A stretch of 57,212 bases of DNA from Bacteroidales bacterium. Lineage in GTDB: Bacteria > Bacteroidota > Bacteroidia > Bacteroidales > UBA7960. Shown here one piece after another: positions 41,529 to 50,394 of this stretch. The notes beneath the pieces are model-generated. The model had not been told where the DNA came from and searched no databases. It worked only from the letters and a program-made list of their open reading frames with translations. Where the stretch lies: assembly GCA_019429365.1 (NCBI GenBank), contig JAHYJD010000011.1, positions 1 through 57,212 on the forward strand, written 5' to 3'. The translations under genes and the position numbers were made by a program. Position 1 is the stretch's first letter, and each line of letters begins with the position of its first letter.

Positions 41529-42347
41529 TCAGAATACAATATTAAGATAAACAAAAACAAAAGGTGCAGCCATGATCACTCCGTCGAAACGGTCGAGGAT
41601 GCCTCCGTGCCCCGGCAGCAGACGACCGCTGTCCTTGGCATTGATGCTGCGTTTAAACATGGACTCAAAAAGATCGCCATAGGAACTGAAAACTACCACG
41701 ATCAGGGAAATGGCCAGCCAGTCGATGGTGTCGATCTGGGTGAAATACCTTGAAATCATAAATCCCGTAAACATAGCCAGCACACCGCCGCCAATGGTTC
41801 CTTCCCAGGTTTTTTTTGGTGAAATGCGCTCAAAAAGCCGGTGCTTGCCAATGGCCGAACCTACCAGATAAGCACCGGTTTCGTTCATCCATACCAGGAA
41901 GAAGAAACCCATCAGAAGGCTCGAATGATAGGTGCCCGGCATTAAGTTGGGATTGGGAAAATAATTGAGCAGCGAAAAAGGCAGGGCAATGTAAAGCAGG
42001 CCAAAAAAAGTAAAAGCAATATTGGTAAACGGGTTGGGCAGTTTTCGGTAAAGTTCGAAAAGAAAAATCAGAAAAATGAAAACAAAGTTAAACATCAGAA
42101 TACCCCAGCCGGTGTGACCATGGGCAATAAATGCGTTGGACAGAAAAAGAAAAACCCCTGAAAGGATGCCTGCGAATTTATTTGGGAAAATGCCTGCGGT
42201 TTCGACCAGTTTAAAAAATTCCCATAAACCCATTACGGTGATGATCAGAAAGAGTATGACAAAAAATCGGTGATGCATGTTAATAGACAAAATCACCAGC
42301 ACTACAAAAACGATTCCGGTCAGCGTACGTTTTACAAGGTTGTTCAC
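41529..42347 (-). CDS. cdsA: Phosphatidate cytidylyltransferase
   Basis: 272 residues with about eight transmembrane helices. It makes CDP-diacylglycerol from phosphatidate and CTP, the branch point for phospholipids. The family signature is near the C-terminus: KDSGRLLPGHGGILDRFDG (about 238-256), preceded by the block SPKKTWEGTIGG (about 170-181) and SYGDLFESMFKR. It overlaps the DUF2007 gene by 4 bp (ATGA) and precedes psd, the next step of phospholipid synthesis but one, so the pair makes metabolic sense. Confidence 0.95.
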   Translation of the reverse strand: MNNLVKRTLTGIVFVVLVILSINMHHRFFVILFLIITVMGLWEFFKLVETAGIFPNKFAGILSGVFLFLSNAFIAHGHTGWGILMFNFVFIFLIFLFELYRKLPNPFTNIAFTFFGLLYIALPFSLLNYFPNPNLMPGTYHSSLLMGFFFLVWMNETGAYLVGSAIGKHRLFERISPKKTWEGTIGGGVLAMFTGFMISRYFTQIDTIDWLAISLIVVVFSSYGDLFESMFKRSINAKDSGRLLPGHGGILDRFDGVIMAAPFVFVYLNIVF

Positions 42348-42547
42348 AACTCCTCCCTGTTTATGATTAACCTGGCCCTGAGCACATTATCGACATGTAC
42401 GTAAAGCTCAACCTCACCAAAAAGATAGGCAGAATCTTTTTTATTTACCACCACGCTCTCAATCTCAAAATCTTCCAACACGGCTTTCACAATCTCTACC
42501 TTGTGCAGATACGTGGAACTATATATCAGATGCCAGTTTTCTTCCAT
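42344..42547 (-). CDS. DUF2007 small protein
   Basis: 67 residues. The DUF2007 (putative signal-transducing) domain, an alpha/beta ferredoxin-like fold, fills the whole protein: LIYSSTYLHKVEIVKAVLEDFEIESVVVNKKDSA, then VELYVHVDNVLRARLII. Its function is not known. It sits between the LUD protein and cdsA, 17 nt after the former, and its stop overlaps the cdsA start, so translational coupling is likely. Confidence 0.85.
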   Translation of the reverse strand: MEENWHLIYSSTYLHKVEIVKAVLEDFEIESVVVNKKDSAYLFGEVELYVHVDNVLRARLIINREEL

Positions 42548-42564
42548 AAAAATGCCTAATGGGC

Positions 42565-43209
42565 TTAACGGGTCTCAACCAGAAAAAGGAACACTTCTTT
42601 GGGGCCATGGGCGCCGTGCACCAGGGTTTTTTCTATATCTGCCGTTCGGCTGGGACCTGTCACAAAGGTAATCATCGACGGAAGCCCCCCATCATATTTT
42701 TTGTGCATAAATTGAAACGCATCCTTAATATCCCAAACCAGTTGCCGGCTGTTTGCTACCACAATATGCACGGGCGGATAAATGAAACTGCGGCGTCCGC
42801 CACCCTGCCTGCTACTCATAACAATGGTTCCCAGCCTGCTTACCAGCACTTCGCAACCTGTGAGGGCCGCCTGGCATTCGTCAAGCTCCTTGCAGTCCTT
42901 TATGCAGCCAATGCCTTTTTCGTCGAGCAAACCGCTGAAGAAGGCCTCGCCACAAAACAATTTCTCAATGTTTTTCTTTTTCAGCAGGGCTTTGAGGCTC
43001 AAGCTAAGCTCTTCATAATCGGCACAATACACAAACTGACCATTGACTTTAGAAAAAGCCTCGGCAAAAGAAACATCAAGGAATTCGGAGTCAGGAGCAG
43101 CATGGACCGGACTTTCCAGGTCGACACTTTCGTAAGGGGGTAGCATTTTGTTAACCAGCGCGTCCCTTACTTTCTTCAGAACCTTTTCCTTTGATGTGCT
43201 TTCCTTCAT
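42565..43209 (-). CDS. LUD-domain (LutC/YkgG-type) protein
   Basis: 214 residues. The LUD domain of LutC proteins, with the closing block VTGPSRTADIEKTLVHGAHGPKEVFLFLVE as the clear marker. In other bacteria LutC works with LutA and LutB in lactate oxidation, but those genes are absent here, and in this phylum the lone gene sits beside ftsH as a conserved neighbour. Its role is therefore open. The start is 4 nt from the ftsH stop (43214), so the two are tightly coupled. Confidence 0.88.
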   Translation of the reverse strand: MKESTSKEKVLKKVRDALVNKMLPPYESVDLESPVHAAPDSEFLDVSFAEAFSKVNGQFVYCADYEELSLSLKALLKKKNIEKLFCGEAFFSGLLDEKGIGCIKDCKELDECQAALTGCEVLVSRLGTIVMSSRQGGGRRSFIYPPVHIVVANSRQLVWDIKDAFQFMHKKYDGGLPSMITFVTGPSRTADIEKTLVHGAHGPKEVFLFLVETR

Positions 43210-43213
43210 AGAA

Positions 43214-45313
43214 TCAGGATGATGGATTCGTTATGGGAGGATGGTTTGGATCTGATTCATCAAGAGGTGTTTCGGCGGAATGTCCGTCAGGAGTATTTTC
43301 TGGCAGAGACACTTCACTGGACGTTTCAATATTTTTTTCAGCCAAAGTTTCAGACTCCGGCTCGAAGGGACGTTTGCCAAAGATGTGCTCCAGGTCTTCA
43401 CCGAAAATTACCTCCTTTTCGAGCAAAAGATCGCCAAGTTTAATGAGTTTGTCCTTGTTTTCGGTGAGAATTTTTTTGGCACGCTCGTAGGCTTCTTCAA
43501 TCAGTTTGCTTACCTCCTCATCGATCACTTGGGCGGTGCGCTCTGAGTAAGGCCTGTTAAAAGCATACTCACTCTGTCCGGTGCTGTCGTAATAGCTCAC
43601 GTTGCCGATTTTCTTATTCAAACCAAAGAAAACCACCATGGCATACACCTGCTTGGTTACTTTCTCGAGGTCGTTGAGCGCCCCGGTCGAAATTTTGCCA
43701 AAAATAATTTCTTCGGCGGCCCTGCCTCCAAGAATAGATGTAATCTCGTCGTACATTTGTTCGGTGGTAGTAATTTGCCGCTCTTCGGGCAGGTACCATG
43801 CGGCTCCCAGGGCTTTACCGCGGGGAACTATGGTAACCTTAACGAGGGGGTGAGCATGTTCGAGCAGCCAGCTCACCGATGCGTGTCCGGCCTCATGATA
43901 AGCAATGACTTTCTTTTCAGATGGTGAAATGATCTTATTGCGCTTTTCCAGCCCGCCAATGATACGGTCAACTGCATCAAGAAAGTCCTGACGTTCTACC
44001 ACCTTTTTATTGCGCCTTGCGGCGATAAGTGCGGCTTCATTACACACGTTGGCAATGTCGGCACCCGAGAAACCCGGGGTTTGCTTTGCCAGGAAATCAG
44101 ATTCGACCTCGGGCGCAAGTTTAATAGGCTTCATGTGCACCTTAAAGATGGCCTTGCGTTCTTCCAGGTCGGGCATTTCCACATGTATCTGCCGGTCGAA
44201 TCGTCCGGCACGCATCAATGCCCTGTCGAGGATGTCGGCACGGTTGGTGGCAGCCAGAATAATTACGCCCTGGTTGGTACCAAAACCATCCATTTCAGTA
44301 AGCAGCTGGTTCAGCGTATTTTCACGCTCATCGTTGGCTCCGGTCATTGGGTTTTTGCCCCGGGCACGGCCAATGGCGTCGATTTCATCAATAAAAATAA
44401 TGCATGGGGCCTTTTCCTTGGCTTGTTTAAAGAGGTCGCGCACCCGCGAAGCACCCACCCCCACAAACATTTCCACAAAGTCGGAACCGCTCAATGAGAA
44501 AAAAGGCACCTGGGCCTGGCCAGCCACTGCCTTGGCAAGCAAGGTCTTTCCGGTGCCGGGAGGGCCTACCAGCAAAGCACCTTTGGGTATTTGTCCACCC
44601 AGGTCGGTATATTTCTTGGGGTTTTTTAGGAAGTCAACGATCTCCATCAATTCAATCTTGGCTTCTTCCAGGCCTGCCACATCCTTAAAGGTAACATTCA
44701 CATGGGTATCCTTATCGAAAAGGGTTGCCTTGGATTTGCCTATGTTGAAAATCTGTCCGCCGCCCGAGGCTCCTGCCATTCGGCGCATGATAAATAGCCA
44801 GAAAACGATTAGCAGACCAATGGGCAGTATCCAGCCCAGAATGTCCGTACCCCAGTTGCGGCGCTGCTCAAAGAAAATGGGCACCCGCTGTTCCACAGGG
44901 AACTCCTCCTGGGCTTCCCTCACCAGCTTTTCGAAACCTTCAACCGAGCCTATCTTGAAGGTATAATGCGGGCGAAGGGCATCCATCGTGCTGGTGCGGC
45001 CCTCAATGTCGTTGTATTTTTCCTGGTCCAGCCGGTCCTGCTTAATGAAAACCTCCACCATTTCATGGTTCACTACAATGAGTTTTTCCATATCGTTGGT
45101 ACGGAGCATTTCCACTTCGAAGCGTTGCTGCGATATTTCAATGGCGCCACCGCCCCAGTTGAAGAAATTGAGCCCAATGAGCAAAAGGGCCAGCATCCCA
45201 TAAACCCAGTAAAAGTTAAAGGGAGGCTTCTTTTTTCCCTTACCACCCTTTGAATTTTCGGGATTGGGTTTGCCGGAGGGATTATTTACTTTGTTTTTAT
45301 TTTCTGTATCCAT
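43214..45313 (-). CDS. ftsH: ATP-dependent zinc metalloprotease FtsH
   Basis: 699 residues. Membrane-bound hexameric AAA+ protease for quality control. Transmembrane helices at about 35-52 and 157-176 flank a periplasmic FtsH extracellular domain. AAA module: Walker A GPPGTGKT (250-257), Walker B CIIFIDE (304-310), second region of homology [18 protein letters not shown]. The M41 protease has HEAGH (473-477), with the third zinc ligand expected later in the [11 protein letters not shown] region. The C-terminus is a disordered acidic tail of about 60 residues. Part of the rsfS-ftsH-LUD-DUF2007-cdsA-psd operon. Confidence 0.97.
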   Translation of the reverse strand: MDTENKNKVNNPSGKPNPENSKGGKGKKKPPFNFYWVYGMLALLLIGLNFFNWGGGAIEISQQRFEVEMLRTNDMEKLIVVNHEMVEVFIKQDRLDQEKYNDIEGRTSTMDALRPHYTFKIGSVEGFEKLVREAQEEFPVEQRVPIFFEQRRNWGTDILGWILPIGLLIVFWLFIMRRMAGASGGGQIFNIGKSKATLFDKDTHVNVTFKDVAGLEEAKIELMEIVDFLKNPKKYTDLGGQIPKGALLVGPPGTGKTLLAKAVAGQAQVPFFSLSGSDFVEMFVGVGASRVRDLFKQAKEKAPCIIFIDEIDAIGRARGKNPMTGANDERENTLNQLLTEMDGFGTNQGVIILAATNRADILDRALMRAGRFDRQIHVEMPDLEERKAIFKVHMKPIKLAPEVESDFLAKQTPGFSGADIANVCNEAALIAARRNKKVVERQDFLDAVDRIIGGLEKRNKIISPSEKKVIAYHEAGHASVSWLLEHAHPLVKVTIVPRGKALGAAWYLPEERQITTTEQMYDEITSILGGRAAEEIIFGKISTGALNDLEKVTKQVYAMVVFFGLNKKIGNVSYYDSTGQSEYAFNRPYSERTAQVIDEEVSKLIEEAYERAKKILTENKDKLIKLGDLLLEKEVIFGEDLEHIFGKRPFEPESETLAEKNIETSSEVSLPENTPDGHSAETPLDESDPNHPPITNPSS

Positions 45314-45357
45314 TTATTTCTATTGAAAAAAATCAAACTACCCTTTCGGGGAAAGTA

Positions 45358-45726
45358 TTACTCAAACGTGGTGCGCGGTGCATCGGCCCAGAGGGCTTCG
45401 AGCTTGTAAAAATTGCGCACCGGTTCCTGAAAAACGTGCACCACCACATCAAGATAATCAAGCAAAATCCACTCGGCATTCGAAAAGCCTTCGCGCCGCC
45501 TGGGAAATTGCCCGGTAGCTTTCTTGGCTTCAGCCTCTACCGAGTCGGCAATGGCGCCGGTGTGCGGGCGCGAGGTGCCATGGCAAATCACAAAATAATC
45601 GCAAACGGTTGAATTTAATTTTGCTAAATCAAGAATGACAATATCAAGTCCTTTCTTTTCCTGAATGCCTTTAACTATTGAATCAATAAGGGTTTGGGTG
45701 TCGTCTTTCTTTTTTGTTTTAACCAT
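45358..45726 (-). CDS. rsfS: Ribosomal silencing factor RsfS
   Basis: About 122 residues from ATG 45726 (MVKTKKKDDTQTLIDSIV), chosen over the ATG at 45774 because the -7 box at 45757-45750 lies between them and because it gives the family's usual length. RsfS binds ribosomal protein uL14 and blocks joining of the subunits when nutrients are short. Family blocks: DIVILDLAKLNSTVCDYFVICHGTSRPHTGAIADSVE and EWILLDYLDVVVHVFQEPVRNFYKLEALW. First gene of a six-gene minus-strand operon. Confidence 0.94.
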   Translation of the reverse strand: MVKTKKKDDTQTLIDSIVKGIQEKKGLDIVILDLAKLNSTVCDYFVICHGTSRPHTGAIADSVEAEAKKATGQFPRRREGFSNAEWILLDYLDVVVHVFQEPVRNFYKLEALWADAPRTTFE

Positions 45727-45749
45727 TCTCTGGATGTTATATTTAACTG

Positions 45750-45757
45750 CAAATTTA
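45750..45757 (-). promoter_or_regulatory. -7 element of the rsfS-ftsH operon
   Basis: Exact TAAATTTG (TAnnTTTG) on the minus strand, 23 nt before the rsfS ATG. No -33 TTG at 19 nt. It is back to back with the birA promoter. Confidence 0.5.
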
Positions 45758-45799
45758 ACATTATTTACGCACATATTGTTTTTGCATTATTCCGAATAA

Positions 45800-45829
45800 T
45801 TGTTAATCAGGCATTATTAACTAATTTTG
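45800..45829 (+). promoter_or_regulatory. birA promoter
   Basis: TTG 45800-45802, a 19-nt spacer and exact TAATTTTG 45822-45829. Only 16 nt separate it from the birA ATG, so the leader would be about 12 nt. Confidence 0.7.
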
Positions 45830-45845
45830 GCAAAGCGCTCGAAAA

Positions 45846-46595
45846 ATGTACCCTTTCAACCCCATAATCCATCGCCTGCAGGCCATCGACTCCACCAACC
45901 GCGAAGCCTTTCGGCTTCTCGAAACCGGGAGTTTAAAAGAAGGAACAGTCATTGTGGCCGAAAGCCAGTCAGCGGGTCGCGGACAGGGAAAAACCATGTG
46001 GGAAAGTGCGCCTGGTCTGAACCTTACCTTTTCGCTGTTGCTAAGGCCTGTATTCCTGCCTCCTGCCCAGCAGTTTCTGCTCAACCAAACCATTGCATTG
46101 GGAATCAGAGATTGCCTTTCTGATAAACTTTTCCCCGAAAGGGTGAGCATAAAATGGCCCAACGACATTTACTGCAAAATGGGGAAAGTATCCGGAACCC
46201 TGATTGAAAACCGCATTATGGGCGGCACTTTTGATTGGTGCGTGGCAGGCATCGGCATTAATGTGAACCAGGAGGTCTTCTCTTCTGATGCGCCTAATCC
46301 ACTTTCAATCAAGAATTTAACAAACAGAGCCTACGACCTGGAAGAAATGCTGAATAACTGTCTGGCGGCCATTGGGAAGTGGTATGGCATGCTTCGCAAC
46401 GGTCAATTGCGAAACATACAAAAGGTTTACCTCGAACACCTAATGGGGTTGAACGAGAAAGGCCGTTTCAAAGCGGGAAAGGAAACCTTTGCCGGAACCA
46501 TAACCGGAGTTGACCAATACGGGAGGCTGCAAATTCTTGACGAAAACCAGCAAAACCTGACTTTCGACATCAAAGAGGTGCAATTTCTGCTATGA
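45846..46595 (+). CDS. birA: Biotin--[acetyl-CoA-carboxylase] ligase
   Basis: 249 residues, a single-domain ligase without the N-terminal DNA-binding domain of E. coli BirA, so it should not repress transcription. The biotinyl-AMP loop is ESQSAGRGQGKTMWES (about 39-54), and the catalytic Lys is in SIKWPNDIYC (about 102-111). ENRIMGG, GIGINVNQE (about 137-145) and the C-terminal SH3-like domain (about 205-249; KAGKETFAGTITGVDQYGRLQI) follow. It attaches biotin to carboxylases. Its last 6 nt overlap the end of the convergent SRPBCC gene. Confidence 0.94.
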   Translation: MYPFNPIIHRLQAIDSTNREAFRLLETGSLKEGTVIVAESQSAGRGQGKTMWESAPGLNLTFSLLLRPVFLPPAQQFLLNQTIALGIRDCLSDKLFPERVSIKWPNDIYCKMGKVSGTLIENRIMGGTFDWCVAGIGINVNQEVFSSDAPNPLSIKNLTNRAYDLEEMLNNCLAAIGKWYGMLRNGQLRNIQKVYLEHLMGLNEKGRFKAGKETFAGTITGVDQYGRLQILDENQQNLTFDIKEVQFLL

Positions 46596-47000
46596 TTTTT
46601 TTGAGAAAATCTCCTGCAGCTTATCGGCAAGCATATTGACGAGGTTTTGCAGGGGCCTTGATGCCACCATGCTGAGAAATGGATTAAGTTCGGCATCAAA
46701 CACAATCTCTGCATAACTCTTCCCCCCGGCATCCGGCTCAAAAAAGCAATCAAGTGTATAATCGATGGGGTTGTTGCCCTCGGCCGCAATGTGAATGTTG
46801 CTATGGGGTTTTTTATTTATCATGCGCATCGACAACTCGGCCATGCCCTGAATGGTAAAAGAACAACTTTGCTCATCGGCTTTCCAGTTTACAATTTGTG
46901 GGGGCATTAGGTCTTTGAAGTTGCGGAAATCACTCAAAAATTCAAACACTTCCTGCTCCGGAGCATCAATTTGCACGCGTTCACTTTGAAACTTTGCCAT
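46590..47000 (-). CDS. SRPBCC-family protein
   Basis: 136 residues, one START-like/polyketide cyclase fold. Pattern: an N-terminal strand FQSERVQIDAPEQEVFEFLSDFRNFKDLMP, a middle of alternating strands and a long C-terminal helix PLQNLVNMLADKLQEIF. The ligand is unknown. It follows pyrE by 26 nt and is probably co-transcribed with it. The ends of this gene and birA overlap. Confidence 0.8.
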   Translation of the reverse strand: MAKFQSERVQIDAPEQEVFEFLSDFRNFKDLMPPQIVNWKADEQSCSFTIQGMAELSMRMINKKPHSNIHIAAEGNNPIDYTLDCFFEPDAGGKSYAEIVFDAELNPFLSMVASRPLQNLVNMLADKLQEIFSKKS

Positions 47001-47026
47001 TAAAGTTAATCTTGGTTAAAGGAAAA

Positions 47027-47668
47027 TTATTTTCCCCAGGCGTGGGGGTCTTCTCGCCATTTGGCCAGCAATTCAAGTTCTTCCTGATTTATGCGGCCTT
47101 CCTGCAGCGCGGTTTCAAGCAGGCAGCTGTAATTGCTCAGGGTCACAAGCTCGCAATGGTTCTCGGCCATGGCCTTGTCGGCTTCGGGCAGCCCATAGGA
47201 GAAGATAGCCAGCATGCCGGCTACATCGAAACCTGCTTCGCGCAAAGCTTTAACGGCGGCAATACTGCTCTTGCCAGTCGACACCAGGTCTTCGATCACA
47301 AGGGTTTTCTCACCCTTAAGGATACGCCCTTCCACCATGTTTCCAAGCCCGTGACCTTTGGGCGCGCTACGCACATACACAAAAGGCAGGCCCAGCTCTT
47401 CGGCCACCAGTATGCCATGAGCAATGGCGCCGGTAGCTACCCCTGCAATCACGGCAGCATCAGGAAAAAATTCCTTAATCAGTTTGGTGAGCTGAAGTGC
47501 AATTTGCCGGCGTACCTGCGGGTATGAAAGGGTTTGTCGGTTATCGCAATAAATAGGTGACTTGATACCAGAAGCCCAGGTAAAAGGGTTTTCTGCATTC
47601 AGTTTTATTGCTTTACTTTGCAGCAATAAACTGGCAATAATACGGGCAATTTCGCTGTCGCATTTCAT
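47027..47668 (-). CDS. pyrE: Orotate phosphoribosyltransferase
   Basis: 213 residues. It forms OMP from orotate and PRPP in pyrimidine synthesis. The PRPP-binding motif is TLVIEDLVSTGKSSI (about 121-135), preceded by the flexible-loop segment VYVRSAPKGHGLGNMVEG. The SPIYCDNRQTLSYP block is near the N-terminus. An exact -7 box (TAGGTTTG) at 47680-47673 on the same strand ends only 4 nt before the ATG, so the mRNA could be leaderless. SRPBCC follows 26 nt downstream. Confidence 0.95.
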   Translation of the reverse strand: MKCDSEIARIIASLLLQSKAIKLNAENPFTWASGIKSPIYCDNRQTLSYPQVRRQIALQLTKLIKEFFPDAAVIAGVATGAIAHGILVAEELGLPFVYVRSAPKGHGLGNMVEGRILKGEKTLVIEDLVSTGKSSIAAVKALREAGFDVAGMLAIFSYGLPEADKAMAENHCELVTLSNYSCLLETALQEGRINQEELELLAKWREDPHAWGK

Positions 47669-47672
47669 GGTG

Positions 47673-47680
47673 CAAACCTA
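47673..47680 (-). promoter_or_regulatory. -7 element at the pyrE start
   Basis: Exact TAGGTTTG on the minus strand, ending 4 nt before the ATG. If used, transcription would begin at or next to the start codon. Confidence 0.4.
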
Positions 47681-47752
47681 CTTCATTTTTTAGTAATTTT
47701 TCACTTGCCAGTCAATTTTCCGTCAAAAAAGGCAAACAATAAAAAATCAGCC

Positions 47753-48376
47753 ATGCTTACCATTTACCTGGCCGACCGTCAAATAAAACTAACCGCAGCC
47801 GGTGAGGAAGGCAAAACCGAAAACGTCATCCAGGTCGCTCCCGGACAGGCCTTTCCTTTCTGGGAATATTTCAATAAACTTCTTTCCGCTTCCGCGGAAA
47901 AAGAACTGGTTTTCAGCTCCAGCGACATCCAATGGCTGTTTCGTTTCATTGCCAGCTTTTTTGAACCTTCTGAGGCTGCCGGCGGACTGGTGAAGGATGA
48001 AAAAGGGCAACTGTTGTTCATCTTTCGGCAGGGCAAATGGGACCTTCCCAAAGGCCATACCGAGAAAAATGAATCGATAGAAGAAACCGCCCTTCGCGAA
48101 GTGGAAGAAGAATGCGGCATTGACCAATTGAAAATAATAAAATCCCTGCCCACAACTTATCATGTGTTCGAGCTAAAAAAAGACCGCTGGGTCATGAAAA
48201 AAACCTGGTGGTACCTGATGCACACCAAGACCAAAAAAGAACCACGGCCTCAAACCAACGAGCAAATAGAAATAGCAAAGTGGTTCGAAAGAGGGAGTCT
48301 AAATGAAATTTTTGAGAATACTTACGGATCGGTTAAAGAGGTGGTGCGCTACGCCATTGAATTAAAACTGGCATAA
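47753..48376 (+). CDS. NUDIX hydrolase
   Basis: About 207 residues from ATG 47753 (MLTIYLADRQIKLTAAGE); an upstream ATG-like start at 47705 would add unlikely residues. The NUDIX box is clear: GHTEKNESIEETALREVEEECGI (GX5EX7REUXEEXGU), about 118-140. The N-terminal 75 residues form an extra region seen in Bacteroidetes homologues. The substrate cannot be deduced. It is divergent from pyrE, and downstream is the tandem repeat. Confidence 0.88.
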   Translation: MLTIYLADRQIKLTAAGEEGKTENVIQVAPGQAFPFWEYFNKLLSASAEKELVFSSSDIQWLFRFIASFFEPSEAAGGLVKDEKGQLLFIFRQGKWDLPKGHTEKNESIEETALREVEEECGIDQLKIIKSLPTTYHVFELKKDRWVMKKTWWYLMHTKTKKEPRPQTNEQIEIAKWFERGSLNEIFENTYGSVKEVVRYAIELKLA

Positions 48377-48445
48377 AGGGGTAAAAGGTTTCAGGTTTGA
48401 AGTTTGGAGTTCAGGAACGCAATCAAATCACTGACATGCAAATGG

Positions 48446-48500
48446 TTATCCTTTATCCTTTATCCTTTATCCTTTATCCTTTATCCTTTATCCTTTATCC
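48446..48500. repeat. Tandem 7-bp repeat, eight copies of TTATCCT
   Basis: Seven perfect units and a six-base eighth one in 55 bp, between the ends of the NUDIX gene and coaD, which point towards each other. Such arrays change length by slippage. The repeat has no hairpin potential, and no ORF crosses it. Confidence 0.95.
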
Positions 48501-48506
48501 CTGACC

Positions 48507-48965
48507 CTACAAAACGACCTGATCCGGAACAAATTGGGAAGCGTCGCCTCCGTTTTTTATAATGTCGCGAACCAGTGAGGAGTTAATGGCGGTATGCTCG
48601 GGCACGGTGAGCATGAATAAGGTTTCGAGCTCGGGCATCATTTTTTTGTTCATCTGCCCTATGCTCCTCTCAAATTCAAAGTCGGCACTGGTTCGCAACC
48701 CACGAAGGATAAACCGCACATTGAGTTTTCGGCACAGCTCAACAGTAAGACCCTCGTATTCAATGATTTCTATTGTCGGGTAGTTTTCAAAAACTTTCCT
48801 TAGCCATTCCTTGCGTTTTTCTATGGGAAAAAAGCCCGATTTTTCGGCATTGCGTCCAATAGCAATAATGATCTTGTCGAAAAGCGGAACAGCCCGAAGA
48901 ATGATGGATTCGTGGCCTTTGGTTATGGGGTCGAAGCTCCCTGGAAACAATGCTACACGGTTCAT
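48507..48965 (-). CDS. coaD: Pantetheine-phosphate adenylyltransferase
   Basis: 152 residues. It makes dephospho-CoA from 4'-phosphopantetheine and ATP, the fourth step of CoA synthesis. It has the nucleotidyltransferase motif PGSFDPITKGHESII (about 8-22; T/HxGH form), RGLRTSADFEFER in the middle and the ISSR-like SSLVRDIIKNGG (about 129-140). It is last in the operon DUF3822-rsmD-coaD; rsmD and coaD lie 12 nt apart, the usual pairing in bacteria. Confidence 0.96.
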   Translation of the reverse strand: MNRVALFPGSFDPITKGHESIILRAVPLFDKIIIAIGRNAEKSGFFPIEKRKEWLRKVFENYPTIEIIEYEGLTVELCRKLNVRFILRGLRTSADFEFERSIGQMNKKMMPELETLFMLTVPEHTAINSSLVRDIIKNGGDASQFVPDQVVL

Positions 48966-48977
48966 GGTTCACTAGTT

Positions 48978-49523
48978 TTATGAAATGTCGGGCTTTTCAA
49001 AAATTGAAAAATGTACCCGTCCATATTTTCGTTCCTTCACAAAGTTAGGGAATGTTTCAAAATGTTTGCCAGCCGGGTGCTCTAGCACCAGCCAGCCGCC
49101 AGGTGCCAGCAGGTCTCGTTCAAAAACCACCTGCGGAATTTTTTCAATGCCGTCCATATCGTAGGGAGGATCGGCAAAGATTACATCGAAGCCTGGCCGG
49201 CAATACAAAAGGAAGCGAAACACGTCGGCACGCACCACCTTTAAATTATCAAGCTTAAGCTCACGAATGGATTGTTGAATAAATTCCACACATTTGAAGT
49301 GATTCTCCACAGCAATAACCTCGGCCGCTCCCCTGGAGGCAAACTCGTAAGAGATGCTTCCGGTACCGGCAAACAGGTCAATTACCAGCAGGCCTTCAAA
49401 ATCGAAATGATTGTTGAGCACGTTGAATAGTGCTTCTTTTGCCAGATCGGTAGTTGGCCTCACCGGCAAGTTTGATGGCGGATGAATGATCCTTCGCTGA
49501 TGTTTTCCTGCAATTATCCGCAT
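48978..49523 (-). CDS. rsmD: 16S rRNA (guanine-966-N2)-methyltransferase RsmD
   Basis: 181 residues. It methylates G966 of 16S rRNA in the 30S subunit. Markers are MRIIAGKHQRRI, the VRPTTDLAKEALFNVL block, the SAM-binding VIDLFAGTGSISYEFASRGA (about 45-65) and catalytic DPPYDM (about 117-122). It overlaps the upstream DUF3822 gene by 10 nt, so translation is likely coupled. Confidence 0.95.
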   Translation of the reverse strand: MRIIAGKHQRRIIHPPSNLPVRPTTDLAKEALFNVLNNHFDFEGLLVIDLFAGTGSISYEFASRGAAEVIAVENHFKCVEFIQQSIRELKLDNLKVVRADVFRFLLYCRPGFDVIFADPPYDMDGIEKIPQVVFERDLLAPGGWLVLEHPAGKHFETFPNFVKERKYGRVHFSIFEKPDIS

Positions 49524-50383
49524 GTGTTCAGGTTAAGCAAATTGAAAAAATAATGATGTGGAACCTCGTCGAACTCTGGCCCGTATTTATACACGTCGCT
49601 GCGCCCGACAAAATGTACCTTTTTAAAATACTGGCTGAGCATCTCATAATTCCTGGAGTCGAGACTGATCTCTCCGGCCAGCATGGCTTCCGTCTGGCTG
49701 GCATCGAGCCCAAACTGTTCCATGGCATAAAACAAAAAATACATAAGATCGTCGAAAGTCTGGTAGGCAAACGAATTGTAAAAAACCAGGCGTGCGCCTT
49801 CTAGCAGCAGAAGTTCGAAATGGCCGGGTTTAATGTGCAGCAAAAGGTCAGCTTTCAACTCGTCCAGCCTGAAAGCTGCCAGGGTACTCTCAATAAGTAC
49901 GGTGCCGGTATGCCTTAGCCGGTAAGATGGGTATAAATAATCCAGCTTCTTTCGCAGCACTTCGGGAAATGGGTAAATTCCAAAAGCCTCCAGGTTATTG
50001 AGTTTATCGGCCTTAAGGTCATGATTGTCAGGTGTTGGCCCGCAAAACTGCTGATAAGCGTCCTTGCCAGCATGCAAAAAAAGGTCGGCAGGCACAAGCG
50101 TATATTGAGGCTGATACCATGCAATGTTAACCCTTTCGAAAGAGCCAAGCAGCAAGGGGTGTTCTTTAATAAATATCTCCAGTTCATCTGCCAGCCTGTC
50201 GGCCTGCCCGGGCTTGGCAGAATGAAAAGACTCGAGCATCTGGTAGCGAAAATGCCTTGGGTCGAGAATGGCAAAAGAAAATCCATCGAGCGAAAGCTCG
50301 ATGGATAATATTACGTTTCTTTCCGACCCTGGGGAAAACGTGCTGTCGACAATGCTAATTGTCCTGCGAAAAGGGCCAGACAT
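49514..50383 (-). CDS. DUF3822 family protein
   Basis: 289 residues. Family of unknown function found in Bacteroidetes, usually just upstream of rsmD. The fold looks like the ASKHA/pilus-assembly ATPase-like type: ILSIELSLDGFSFAILDPR near the N-terminus, LHIKPGHFELLLLEGARLVFYNSF at about 190-213, then DLMYFLFYAMEQFGLD. No signal peptide. It is 11 nt after the gene at 50395 and overlaps rsmD by 10 nt. A PilM-like cytoplasmic role is a guess. Confidence 0.8.
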   Translation of the reverse strand: MSGPFRRTISIVDSTFSPGSERNVILSIELSLDGFSFAILDPRHFRYQMLESFHSAKPGQADRLADELEIFIKEHPLLLGSFERVNIAWYQPQYTLVPADLFLHAGKDAYQQFCGPTPDNHDLKADKLNNLEAFGIYPFPEVLRKKLDYLYPSYRLRHTGTVLIESTLAAFRLDELKADLLLHIKPGHFELLLLEGARLVFYNSFAYQTFDDLMYFLFYAMEQFGLDASQTEAMLAGEISLDSRNYEMLSQYFKKVHFVGRSDVYKYGPEFDEVPHHYFFNLLNLNTCG

Positions 50384-50394
50384 GCAAATCGTTT

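Noticed and set aside
48446-48500. Repeat array as a CRISPR
   Set aside because: Units are 7 bp and have no spacers; it is a simple tandem repeat. No cas gene is in the window.
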